A DNA stretch of 50,594 bases, taken from an uncultured Sterolibacterium sp. (GTDB lineage: Bacteria > Pseudomonadota > Gammaproteobacteria > Burkholderiales > Rhodocyclaceae). Numbering within the stretch: the stretch's first letter is position 1; each line of letters begins with the position of its first letter. Position numbers and translations under genes: made by a program. The notes beneath the pieces are model-generated. The model saw nothing but the letters and a program-made list of their open reading frames with translations. It was not told the DNA's origin and ran no database searches. The DNA lies in the NCBI GenBank assembly GCA_903904605.1, contig CAIVDC010000126.1, positions 1 to 50,594 of the forward strand. The letters are read 5' to 3'. Positions 34,041 to 42,648 of the stretch are shown piece by piece.

Positions 34041-34579
34041 GAAGCTCCCGGCGCTGCCACTTCCACCCGGCCGGTGGCCGTGCCGCTCAGTTCCTCCAAG
34101 CCGCTCTTCCCTGAGGCACCCGGCAGGGCGAGGACGATGCGGAAAAGGAGCGGGTCACCGCGCCTGAAGATCAGCAAAGCCCCCTCCGGCAAGGTCTGTC
34201 CATCGATCTCCACCCGCTGGATGTGCAAGCCTTCTGCCAGGCGCCGCGTACGGAACAGCGCATCGTTGGGGAGCGGCTGCCAGCGCTGTTCGCGCGCATC
34301 GCCCATTTCCCAGAACGAGTAGCCGCCGTCCTGCGTCGACCAGGCGAGCTGCCGTCCGCCCGCCTGTGTCTCCAGGGAAGCCGTCTCCAGCAGCAGCGCC
34401 AGACGCTGCACGTCGTTGTTTGCGGCGCGGCGTCCATCGGTGGACAGCGTCAGGCTTACGGCGACCGATAATACGCCCATGATGGCCAGGACCACCAGCA
34501 GTTCGATCAGCGTAAATCCGCGCTGCCCTGCTTGGCGAAGCGCCGGCGCGCTACAGCATCCAGTTGCCAACGTCGGCAT
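34037..34579 (-). CDS. gspH: Type II secretion minor pseudopilin GspH
   Basis: A pseudopilin of about 180 residues from the ATG at 34579. The prepilin motif is RG|FTLIELLVVLAIMGVLSVA, followed by a GspH beta domain (SLETQAGGRQLAWSTQDGGY, LPEGALLIFRRGDPLL). The start is uncertain. The ATG at 34579 leaves a 20-residue leader and overlaps gspG by 29 bp. An earlier ATG (34636) gives a longer leader inside gspG, and a TTG at 34570 is also possible. It connects the tip complex to the GspG shaft. Confidence 0.85.
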   Translation of the reverse strand: MPTLATGCCSAPALRQAGQRGFTLIELLVVLAIMGVLSVAVSLTLSTDGRRAANNDVQRLALLLETASLETQAGGRQLAWSTQDGGYSFWEMGDAREQRWQPLPNDALFRTRRLAEGLHIQRVEIDGQTLPEGALLIFRRGDPLLFRIVLALPGASGKSGLEELSGTATGRVEVAAPGAS

Positions 34580-34997
34580 CGAAGCCTTCCCCACCGGGAG
34601 CTCCATCGGCCCCAAGGCTGAATACATCGATCTCACCGTGCAGACCCGGATTCAGATATTGATATTGATGGCTCCATGGGTCGTTGGGCAGTCGTTCAAC
34701 GTAACCGCCCGGTTTCCAGTTGTCCGGCACCGGACTCAGCGAGGGCTTGGTCACCAGCGCCTGCAAGCCTTGCTCGGTGGTCGGATAGCTTTTGTTGTCG
34801 AGCCGGTAGAGCTTCAGCGCCTGCATCAGGGCCGCAATGTCCTGTTTGGCCGCGACTACCCTGGCCTCGTCCGGACGGCTCATCACCTTGGGCACGATCA
34901 GCGCCGCGAGTATCCCGAGTATCACGATCACCACCATGATTTCGATCAGGGTGAAGCCGCGGCTGTGCGCGGGAAGTTGACGTTGGTGGATCATCAT
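34551..34997 (-). CDS. gspG: Type II secretion major pseudopilin GspG
   Basis: A 148-residue major pseudopilin, the shaft subunit. The prepilin motif is RG|FTLIEIMVVIVILGILAAL, and the family blocks PKVMSRPDEARVVAAKQDI, LYRLDNKSYPTTEQGL and LPNDPWSHQYQYLNPG are all present. The C-terminal loop with Asp residues (DVFSLGADGAPGGEG) is where the family binds calcium. It lies between gspF and gspH on the minus strand. Two ATGs occur at its start, and a GAGAGCAAA sequence precedes them. Confidence 0.95.
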   Translation of the reverse strand: MMIHQRQLPAHSRGFTLIEIMVVIVILGILAALIVPKVMSRPDEARVVAAKQDIAALMQALKLYRLDNKSYPTTEQGLQALVTKPSLSPVPDNWKPGGYVERLPNDPWSHQYQYLNPGLHGEIDVFSLGADGAPGGEGFDADVGNWML

Positions 34998-35017
34998 ATT
35001 TGCTCTCCGAATAACGA

Positions 35018-36229
35018 TTAGCGCATCAGCAGATTGATTTCCATGATCGGCATCAGTATCGCGAGCACGATCATCAACACGACGCCGCCCATGACCATGA
35101 TCAGCAAGGGCTCGAACAGGCCCAGGGCAACGGCCGTGCGCCGGTCCAATTCCGCCTGCTGCTGCGTGGCGGCGCGCTGCAGCATCTGGTCCAGCGTGCC
35201 GCTGGCCTCGCCGCTGGCGATCAGATGCACAAGCAGGGGTGGGAAAAGCTTGTCCACGGCGAGCGCACGGTGAAGCGGAGTGCCTTCGCGCACCTGACGT
35301 ATGGCGTGATCGACGGCCTGGCGCAGGACGCGGTTGGCGATCACCGCCTTGCCGGTTTCCAGCGCGGTGAGCAGGGGAACGCCGCTGCCTATCATGATCG
35401 CGAGCGTGCTGGCGAGACGGGCGCTCTCCAGCGTGCGGAGATGCCTGCCGAGCAGGGGCAGACGCAGCAGGTAGCGATGCCAGCGCATGCGCAGCGCCTC
35501 GTCCTGGCGCAAGGCACGGCGGGTCAGCCAGATCGCGGTCGCCGTTCCCGCGAACAGCCAGTACCAGAAGGCGCGCAGGAAGTCGCTGAGCAGGATCAGG
35601 CTGCGCGTGAGCAGCGGCAAGGCCTGTTTGCTCTGCTTGAAGACTCCGACGATTTGCGGCACGACATAGGTGACCAGGCCGGTGACGATCAGCAGGGCCG
35701 CTGTGCTCACCAATATCGGGTAGAGCAGGGCCTGCATGATCTTTTGCCGCGTGGCTTGCCAGGTTTCAAGATAGTCGGCGAGCCGCGAGAACAGGACTTC
35801 GAGTTCGCCGGATTTCTCGCCGGCATCGACGACCGCCCGGTAGATGGGAGGGAAGGCGCTCTCGTAGTGACCCAGCGCTCTGTGCAGTTGATGCCCGGCC
35901 AGCACTTCGGCGCGCACTCCGGCGAGCACCTGGCGCGCGCGGGCGTCTTCGGTCTGCTCGATCAGCGCCGTCAATGACTGTTCTATGGTCAGACCGGCGC
36001 CAAGCAGCATCGACCACTGCCGAGTCAGCAGGCTGAGCGCGGCGGAACTCATGCCGCGACGGCCGAAGCGCAGGCGCTCGACGCTGAGCCGGTTGACCGG
36101 CGTTACTTCGATCGGGAAAAGCTTCTGTTCGCGCAACTGGTTGCGCGCCTGGCGGCTGGTTTCAGCCTCCAATACCCCCCGGATGTCGCGTCCGGACCCG
36201 TCCAGCGCATGGTAGTTGAATGCAGCCAT
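35018..36229 (-). CDS. gspF: Type II secretion inner-membrane platform protein GspF
   Basis: A 403-residue polytopic membrane protein with two T2SSF repeats (about residues 70-195 and 270-395) and three membrane helices. Visible family motifs are FTRQ-like LLTRQWSMLLGAGLTIEQSL, a second AIMIGSGVPLLTALETGK, and the end GGVVLMIVLAILMPIMEINLL. The ATG at 36229 is the true start (MAAFNYHALDGSGRDIRG). The frame stays open far upstream inside gspE only as an artefact of high GC. It starts eight bases after the gspE stop. Confidence 0.93.
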   Translation of the reverse strand: MAAFNYHALDGSGRDIRGVLEAETSRQARNQLREQKLFPIEVTPVNRLSVERLRFGRRGMSSAALSLLTRQWSMLLGAGLTIEQSLTALIEQTEDARARQVLAGVRAEVLAGHQLHRALGHYESAFPPIYRAVVDAGEKSGELEVLFSRLADYLETWQATRQKIMQALLYPILVSTAALLIVTGLVTYVVPQIVGVFKQSKQALPLLTRSLILLSDFLRAFWYWLFAGTATAIWLTRRALRQDEALRMRWHRYLLRLPLLGRHLRTLESARLASTLAIMIGSGVPLLTALETGKAVIANRVLRQAVDHAIRQVREGTPLHRALAVDKLFPPLLVHLIASGEASGTLDQMLQRAATQQQAELDRRTAVALGLFEPLLIMVMGGVVLMIVLAILMPIMEINLLMR

Positions 36230-36237
36230 GGCGTGAA

Positions 36238-37773
36238 TCAGTCGCGGGTCACGCGCAGCAGTTCTTCCAGCGTCGTTTCGCCGGCGGTCACCCAGCGCAG
36301 ACCGTCTTCGCGCAATGGCCGCAGCGCGCGGGCGGACAGGCCGTAATCGCGCAGGGCCTGATCGGAACTGCGCTCGTGTACCATCCGTCGCAGCGTATCG
36401 TCTATTTCGAGCAGTTCGTAGACGCCCATACGGCCCTGGTAGCCGGTCTGGTTGCATGCCGGGCAACCGATGGCATGGTGGAGCGCAATCGGCGCGCCGC
36501 GCGTGGCTGAGGTCTTCACGGCCGCGTCTTCCTTCGCCGAGAAGGAAAATTCGCTCAACTGGGCCAGTTCGGCCGCAGTGGCGGGTTCTTCCCGCTTGCA
36601 CGCCGGGCAGAGGCGACGCACCAGACGTTGCGCCAGGACGCCATAGAGGCTGGACGCGAGCAGGAAGGGCTCGACGCCCATGTCCACCAGGCGCGTCACC
36701 GCGCTGGCCGTGTCGTTGGTATGCAGGGTGGCCAGTACCAGGTGGCCGGTGAGGCTGGCCTGGACCGCGATCTGGGCGGTCTCCAGATCGCGTATCTCGC
36801 CGATCATGATGACGTCAGGATCCTGGCGCAGAATGGAGCGCAGCGCCTTGGCGAAAGTCAGTTCGATGCGCGGATTGACCTGAATCTGTCCGATTCCCGG
36901 AAGATCGTACTCGACCGGATCCTCCACCGTCATGATATTCAGTTCAGTGGCATTGAGCCGGGAGATGGCGGCATACAGCGTCGTGGTCTTGCCCGAACCG
37001 GTCGGCCCGGTGACCAGGAAGATGCCGTGCGGCTGGTGGATCAGGAGGTCGACCCGCTTGCGGGTGTCCAGCGCCATGCCGAGGATGTCCAGGTCGAGGC
37101 GAGCCGGATCCTTGTCGAGCAGGCGCATCACGATGCGCTCGCCGTGACTGGTGGGAATGGTCGATACGCGCACATCGGTCGGCCTGCCAGCGATGCGGAT
37201 GGTGATGCGGCCGTCCTGCGGCAAGCGCTTCTCGGCGATATCGAGTTGCGCCATGATCTTGATGCGCGAGGCCATGGCGGCGTGCAGCGCGCGGTGCGGA
37301 TGGATCACGTCGCGCAACACGCCGTCGATGCGGAAGCGCACCGTCGAGTGCTGCTCGAAGGCTTCGACGTGAATGTCGGAGGCGTCATCGCGAACAGCCT
37401 GGGTAAACAGGGCGTTGATCATCCGGATAATCGGCGCGTCGTCTTCGCTCTCGAGCAGATCCTCGATCGGCGGCAGTTCCTGCACCAGGCGGTTCAGGTC
37501 GAGGTCCTGGCCGATATCGTCGGCGACTTCCGCCGCGGTCTGGTCGGCGCGACTGTAGGCCTCGACCAGATGGCGTTCGAATTCGCCGGCGCTGCACAAT
37601 TGCAGGCGCAGGGGCTGGGCCAGCATGCGCCGTGTCTCGGCGATGCCCGTGACCGGCGCACCTTCACGCACCAAGAGCCGGACCCCATGGCCATCGTCGC
37701 CGGCGAGGATGAGACCATGGGCTTTGGCAAAGGCGTAAGGCAGGCGCGCGGGCTGGGCTAGCGGTTTGTTCAT
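36238..37773 (-). CDS. gspE: Type II secretion ATPase GspE
   Basis: A 511-residue cytoplasmic ATPase that powers pseudopilus assembly. Order of features: an N-terminal GspL-binding domain, Walker A GPTGSGKTTT (about 258), Asp box and Walker B region RQDPDVIMIGEIRDLETA, His box TGHLVLATLHTNDT, and a four-cysteine zinc motif split between CPACKREEP and GCPACNQTGYQG. Its ATG overlaps the gspD stop as TAATG. It is of normal length and all key residues are present. Confidence 0.95.
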   Translation of the reverse strand: MNKPLAQPARLPYAFAKAHGLILAGDDGHGVRLLVREGAPVTGIAETRRMLAQPLRLQLCSAGEFERHLVEAYSRADQTAAEVADDIGQDLDLNRLVQELPPIEDLLESEDDAPIIRMINALFTQAVRDDASDIHVEAFEQHSTVRFRIDGVLRDVIHPHRALHAAMASRIKIMAQLDIAEKRLPQDGRITIRIAGRPTDVRVSTIPTSHGERIVMRLLDKDPARLDLDILGMALDTRKRVDLLIHQPHGIFLVTGPTGSGKTTTLYAAISRLNATELNIMTVEDPVEYDLPGIGQIQVNPRIELTFAKALRSILRQDPDVIMIGEIRDLETAQIAVQASLTGHLVLATLHTNDTASAVTRLVDMGVEPFLLASSLYGVLAQRLVRRLCPACKREEPATAAELAQLSEFSFSAKEDAAVKTSATRGAPIALHHAIGCPACNQTGYQGRMGVYELLEIDDTLRRMVHERSSDQALRDYGLSARALRPLREDGLRWVTAGETTLEELLRVTRD

Positions 37774-39833
37774 TATTTTGCGGCGGGCGCGGCGGGTGCG
37801 GGACTGGCGAGTGGCGGCAGACTGGGCTGCGGCTCGCTCCAGATTTTCGGTCCTTCGCCTTTCTGTTGCTGCTTGCCCATGACGTAGTCATAGCGATCCG
37901 AGGTGATCTTCTGATAGCCGGCGGCATCCCGAATGATCGTGGGTCGCAGGAAAACCATCAGGTTGGTCTTGCTGCGGGTGCGTGTCTTGTAGCTGAACAG
38001 ATTGCCGACGACGGGAAGGTCGCCGAGAAGAGGCACTTTGTCGTCGCCCAGGCTGTCGCTGTCCTGGATCAGTCCGCCCAGCACCACGATGCCGCCGTCG
38101 TCGACCAGCACCGCCGACTGTATCGAGCGCTTGTTGGTCACCGGGCCGGAAGCATTGGATACTGTCCCCGCCTGTATGGTCGAGGTTTCCTGGAAGATCT
38201 GCAGACGGACGATGCCGCCCTCCGAAATCTGCGGCTTGATCTTCAGGGTCAGGCCGACGTCCTTTCGGTCGTAGGTCTGGAACGGCGTCGCCGTGGCGGT
38301 ATTTCCGGTCTGGGCATATTGGCCGGTGATGAAGGGAACGTTGCTGCCGACTATGATCGTGGCTTCCTCATTGTCCAGCGTCAGCAGATTGGGCGTCGAC
38401 AGGATATTGGCATTGGCGTTTGTTTCCAGGGCCCTGGCCAGCACCGCGAGATTGGGTATGGCGGCATTCGGCCCGGTGACCAGGCCGAGATTCAGGCCGG
38501 GAGCGATGCCGAGCGAACCGGTGGTCTTGGCCGTGGCGATGTTCTGGATGAGACCGATGATGTTGCTGCCGCCCGTGCCGAAATTGGTGCCTCCGACCGC
38601 ATTGTTGCTGCTCAGTCCCTGCCACTGGATGCCGAACTCGGAGGCGCGGTCCGAGGTCAGTTCGACGATCAGGGCCTCGACGAACACCTGGGCGCGACGC
38701 TTGTCGAGCATGTCGATGACCCGGCGCAAGTTGTTGTAGACGGCCTCCGGCGCGGTGATGATCAGGGCGTTGTTGTTCTCGTCGGCCTGGATGAAGCTGC
38801 TGCCGCCGCTGCCGCCGCCCTGCGCCGGGCGGGGCTGCGACTGCACCGTTGCCGAGCCCGTCACCAGTCCGCTGCCGGTCGATTGCACGGTCGGCGACGC
38901 CGAGGTCGTGGGTGCTGAAAGCGGCGTTAGTGACGTGGATGTGGATACCTCGCCGGTGACGATGGAGCGCAAAGTCTGGGCAACCTTGGCGGCTTCGGCG
39001 TTTTTCAGGTAAACGACGTGAATGTTGCCGGCGGTTGCGGTCGGTTGATCCAGGCTGGTGATCATGGCTCGGATACGGGCAAGCTTGCCGGGATTGTCGG
39101 TGCGCACAATCAGGCTATTGGTGCGATTGTCGGGCATGATCGTGGCGCGCTGGCTGGCATCGGCCGGGGTCCCCGACGCATCGCCGTAAAGGCGGTTGAG
39201 CGTGCTTGCGAGTTCGATGGCGGAGGCGTGCCGGACGGGAATCAGATCCGGATCCTCGCCGGAGGGCACGTCGAGCGCGTCGATGATCTTTTCGAGTCGG
39301 GCCAGGTTGTCGGCGTAATCGCTTATCACCAGGCTGTTGGTGTTCGGGTTGGCGTTGATGCTGTTGGTCGGCGCGATCAAGGGGCGCAGCACGGTGGCCA
39401 TCTGGGTGGCCGATTCGAAGCGCAGATTGAACACCTTGGTCATTATCTGCGCCCCGGTCTGTTCCTTGCCTCCGGTAAAGATCGGGCCGGCATGGGTCTT
39501 GGCTTCGACTTCCGGCATTATCTTGACGATGCCGTTGTTCTCGACCGCCGCAAAACCCTGCATGCGCAACGCGGAAAGCAGAAAGAGATAGACGATGGAC
39601 TGGGGGACAGGCCGGCCGGACACGATGTTAACGGTGCCCTTCACGCGCGGGTCGAGGAGGAAATTCTTGCCGGTGATCTGCGACACCGCCTTGGCCACCG
39701 TTTCAATGTCGGCATTGACAAAGTTGAGCGTCACCATCTCGTCTGCGGCACTCACAACGGGCGATAGCGCCAGCAGCCATAAGGCGCCCAGGAGGATGAT
39801 TGCCCTCGAAGGGCGTTGATGAAGTCGCATCAT
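37773..39833 (-). CDS. gspD: Type II secretion outer-membrane secretin GspD
   Basis: A 686-residue secretin. It has a signal peptide (ending PVVSAAD), an N0 domain (VTLNFVNADIETVAKAVSQI), three N1-N3 KH-like domains with SYAD-type NLVISDYADNLARLE, a Gly/Ser/Thr-rich insert (about 295-350), and the secretin barrel with VPLLGDLPVVGNLF. The C-terminus is Pro/Ala-rich and could hold an S domain for a pilot protein. It forms the outer-membrane channel. In Shewanella the equivalent channel exports MtrC and OmcA, which makes the nearby cytochromes likely cargo. Confidence 0.95.
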   Translation of the reverse strand: MMRLHQRPSRAIILLGALWLLALSPVVSAADEMVTLNFVNADIETVAKAVSQITGKNFLLDPRVKGTVNIVSGRPVPQSIVYLFLLSALRMQGFAAVENNGIVKIMPEVEAKTHAGPIFTGGKEQTGAQIMTKVFNLRFESATQMATVLRPLIAPTNSINANPNTNSLVISDYADNLARLEKIIDALDVPSGEDPDLIPVRHASAIELASTLNRLYGDASGTPADASQRATIMPDNRTNSLIVRTDNPGKLARIRAMITSLDQPTATAGNIHVVYLKNAEAAKVAQTLRSIVTGEVSTSTSLTPLSAPTTSASPTVQSTGSGLVTGSATVQSQPRPAQGGGSGGSSFIQADENNNALIITAPEAVYNNLRRVIDMLDKRRAQVFVEALIVELTSDRASEFGIQWQGLSSNNAVGGTNFGTGGSNIIGLIQNIATAKTTGSLGIAPGLNLGLVTGPNAAIPNLAVLARALETNANANILSTPNLLTLDNEEATIIVGSNVPFITGQYAQTGNTATATPFQTYDRKDVGLTLKIKPQISEGGIVRLQIFQETSTIQAGTVSNASGPVTNKRSIQSAVLVDDGGIVVLGGLIQDSDSLGDDKVPLLGDLPVVGNLFSYKTRTRSKTNLMVFLRPTIIRDAAGYQKITSDRYDYVMGKQQQKGEGPKIWSEPQPSLPPLASPAPAAPAAK

Positions 39834-39843
39834 TGGCTTTCCG

Positions 39844-40308
39844 TCAGTGTTTGTTGCGTTGAGGAAGGGTCACGGTCATGGGTCGTCCGCCACGCAGCAA
39901 CTCAACCTGCCCGGGCAGGACGCGATTCAAGGTGATGCCGGGAACCACTTCATTCCCTTCGCGAATGGGCACTGCAGGTTTGCCATCCACCGACAGGAAG
40001 GCCATGGCCGGCTTGCCCTTATCACGCGCCGCAATCACGCCGGTAAGGCGTATGTCCATCGCTGCAGCGGTGGCTTCGATACCGGCACTTTCACCCAATA
40101 TGTGCCGGGAAATCGTGGCTTGGGCTGCGCGTTGCGGATCAGTCTCCAGGGTCATCGCCGGCGGCAGCGTCACCTTGGTGGTCAGGGTCCAGAAGAGGTT
40201 GGTGCCCATCAAAGCCAGAACAGCCATCATGGCCAACGAAGCCAAGCCTCCCAGCCACGGAATGAGCGTGACTGGCAGACGTTTTTTGGGCATGGGCCAA
40301 GCGGGCAT
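39844..40308 (-). CDS. gspC: Type II secretion protein GspC, short form
   Basis: A 154-residue inner-membrane protein, first gene of the gspCDEFGHIJKLMN operon. It has one membrane helix (LASLAMMAVLALMGTNLFW) and a homology-region domain (IRLTGVIAARDKGKPAMAFLS, VPIREGNEVVPG) that docks onto the secretin N0 domain. It ends right after this domain and lacks the PDZ or coiled-coil region found in the roughly 270-residue GspC of Enterobacteria. The ATG at 40308 is used, and 40293 is an alternative. Neither has a strong ribosome-binding site. gspD begins ten bases after its stop. Confidence 0.85.
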   Translation of the reverse strand: MPAWPMPKKRLPVTLIPWLGGLASLAMMAVLALMGTNLFWTLTTKVTLPPAMTLETDPQRAAQATISRHILGESAGIEATAAAMDIRLTGVIAARDKGKPAMAFLSVDGKPAVPIREGNEVVPGITLNRVLPGQVELLRGGRPMTVTLPQRNKH

Positions 40309-40378
40309 GGTTAATCGTCTTAAACATTCATCGACGGGTGGCACGGCGCTGCCGTGTGACGAAAATATTGCACCGCCG

Positions 40379-40384
40379 ATTATA
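40379..40384 (-). promoter_or_regulatory. Possible -10 element for the gspC-N operon
   Basis: The minus strand carries an exact TATAAT about 70 bp upstream of the gspC ATG. No good -35 hexamer is found at the right distance, so this may be an activator-dependent promoter or a chance match. No FNR-like box was seen here. Confidence 0.3.
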
Positions 40385-40385
40385 A

Positions 40386-40976
<591 letters not shown>

Positions 40977-40983
40977 GCTATAT

Positions 40984-41880
40984 ATGGATATCTTCATCAG
41001 CCTGCCGGCTCAGACCCTGGAACTCTTCGATGCTGCCCTGTTGCTCAGCCGCTATGCGATTTCGACGGCGAAGAACGGTCCTGGCGAGCAAAACGGCAGC
41101 TTCAGGACGCCGCGCGGGCGACATCTCATTCGTGCCAAGATCGGCGCCGGCTGTCCGGAAAACAGCGTCTTTGTCAGGCGGAGACCGACGGGCGAGTTCT
41201 GGACGCCTGAACTGGCCGGGCAGTTTCCCGGCCGCGACTGGATGCTCAGCCGGATCCTCTGGCTCTCGGGCAGGGAGCCCGGCCGCAACCGGCTTGGCCC
41301 GGTCGATACCATGCGTCGTTATATCTATCTCCACGGCAGCCCCGATACGGCACGCATGGGCGAGCCCGGTTCGATCGGCTGCGTGCGCATGAGGAACCGG
41401 GACATCATCGAGCTTTTCGATCAGGTGCCGCTGTTTTCCGCCGTGAATATAGGTGATTACCGCATCGGCACCGGCGCCTGGCCCGATCTCGGCGCAAAGG
41501 TCGCCCCGCTCAGGTATAAGGTGTTCGTCCAAGAGCAGGGCGTGCCGCCGGAACTGGAAGCGGACGCCTTTGATGCCACTTCGCTTCATGCCATGGCGCA
41601 AGACGCCTTCGGCAATGCGATCGGCACCGGCCGCCTGCTCCCCGACGGGCATATCGGCCGCATGGCGGTGTTGCCCGAATGGCGCGGCCAAGGCGTCGCT
41701 ACCCAGTTGTTGCGTCGCCTGATGGCTGCCGCCGACGCGGCCGGCATGCGCTGTCTGGTGCTCTCGGCCCAGACGCAAGCCGCCTCCTTTTACACTCGTT
41801 TCGGGTTCGCGGCGGAAGGCGAAGAATTCCTCGAAGCCGGCATTCGCCACATCAGGATGACCTGTCTTGTTGCAGGCTGA
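40984..41880 (+). CDS. L,D-transpeptidase fused to a GNAT acetyltransferase
   Basis: A single uninterrupted 298-residue frame. Residues 1-157 form a YkuD-type L,D-transpeptidase domain with His117 (YIYLHGSPD) and the catalytic Cys133 in GSIGCVRMRNRD. Residues 158-298 form a GNAT acetyltransferase with the N-terminal RYKVFVQEQGVPPELEADAFD, GRLLPDG and the acetyl-CoA loop EWRGQGVATQLL (232-243). The two usually occur as separate proteins. No signal peptide or membrane segment is present, although L,D-transpeptidases normally act on peptidoglycan in the periplasm. The start has a weak ribosome-binding site. The fusion may link wall-precursor handling to acetylation, or the transpeptidase half may have another role. 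Confidence 0.85.
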   Translation: MDIFISLPAQTLELFDAALLLSRYAISTAKNGPGEQNGSFRTPRGRHLIRAKIGAGCPENSVFVRRRPTGEFWTPELAGQFPGRDWMLSRILWLSGREPGRNRLGPVDTMRRYIYLHGSPDTARMGEPGSIGCVRMRNRDIIELFDQVPLFSAVNIGDYRIGTGAWPDLGAKVAPLRYKVFVQEQGVPPELEADAFDATSLHAMAQDAFGNAIGTGRLLPDGHIGRMAVLPEWRGQGVATQLLRRLMAAADAAGMRCLVLSAQTQAASFYTRFGFAAEGEEFLEAGIRHIRMTCLVAG

Positions 41881-42640
41881 AACGGAAGCGATGGCGGCCT
41901 GAAATCGCAGCGTTTGGCAGATAAGTCAACTCATCGAAGCATATGAATCCCTCGCGGTCCTGCAGCACCACGCTTGATGAGCGCGTCCCGTAGTTCGGGG
42001 CACGCACGAAGGCGGCAGAGAGCGTTCGCTCCCAGTCCAGGCTGACCCCGGTGCGCGGCAACTTGTCATCCTTGTGGATGCGCTCGTCTTTCAGCAGATC
42101 GAACAGCGGCCCGTCCGCGGGTAATGCTTTGAGTGCCCGGGCCAGATCCGACTTGCCCTGCGCTACCTTGGGCCAGGGCGTGTCGAGCAGATGGTTGCTG
42201 AGACCGTAGATGCCTGGCTCCAAGGCGCGCGCCGGCGCGCCGCGATTGGAGAAATGCCAGAGTCCTTGGCCGGTAGTCCCGCAAATCAGATTGAAGCCGT
42301 TGTAGGCCTGGGCCGCCGGCAGCAGCGCCGCCAGATACTCCTCTGGCTTCATGCCGCCGGCCAGGAAATCGCTGACCAGTTTGCCGCGCGAAGGCAGATT
42401 GGGCGCATCGGCAGGACGCTGCAGCGGTTCCCGGAAATTGGTCAGGGCGGCGAAGCGACCATGCCGCGTGACACCCATCCAGGTGCCGCCGGCGCTAAGG
42501 TCTCGGCCCGCCAGGATTTCCGGCGCCTGTTCCCAGAATCGTGCCGGTGTCGTCGGACGCTGGTAATATTCGTCGCGGTTGGCCGCGACCACCAGCGGGT
42601 AATCGGGGTGAGCCCGCCAGGCCAGCAAGATCAGGCACAT
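41852..42640 (-). CDS. NRDE-family (TANGO2-like) protein
   Basis: A 262-residue protein beginning MCLILLAWRAHPDYPLVVAA and containing NRDEYYQRPT, the motif that names the family. Cys2 after the initiator Met suggests an N-terminal nucleophile fold. FWEQAPEILAGRDLSAGGTW and the later YGLSNHLLDTPWPKV are conserved blocks. TANGO2 homologues have been linked to heme movement inside cells. That link is worth noting next to a cytochrome-rich locus, but this gene is a widespread housekeeping type. Its 3' end overlaps the acetyltransferase fusion by 29 bp in convergent orientation. Confidence 0.88.
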   Translation of the reverse strand: MCLILLAWRAHPDYPLVVAANRDEYYQRPTTPARFWEQAPEILAGRDLSAGGTWMGVTRHGRFAALTNFREPLQRPADAPNLPSRGKLVSDFLAGGMKPEEYLAALLPAAQAYNGFNLICGTTGQGLWHFSNRGAPARALEPGIYGLSNHLLDTPWPKVAQGKSDLARALKALPADGPLFDLLKDERIHKDDKLPRTGVSLDWERTLSAAFVRAPNYGTRSSSVVLQDREGFICFDELTYLPNAAISGRHRFRFSLQQDRSS

Positions 42641-42648
42641 GGCGCGAC

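Noticed and set aside
36230..36601. A 124-residue N-terminal extension of GspF running inside gspE
   Set aside because: The added residues are Arg/Pro-rich and unlike any GspF. The ATG at 36229 gives the standard beginning and clean operon spacing.
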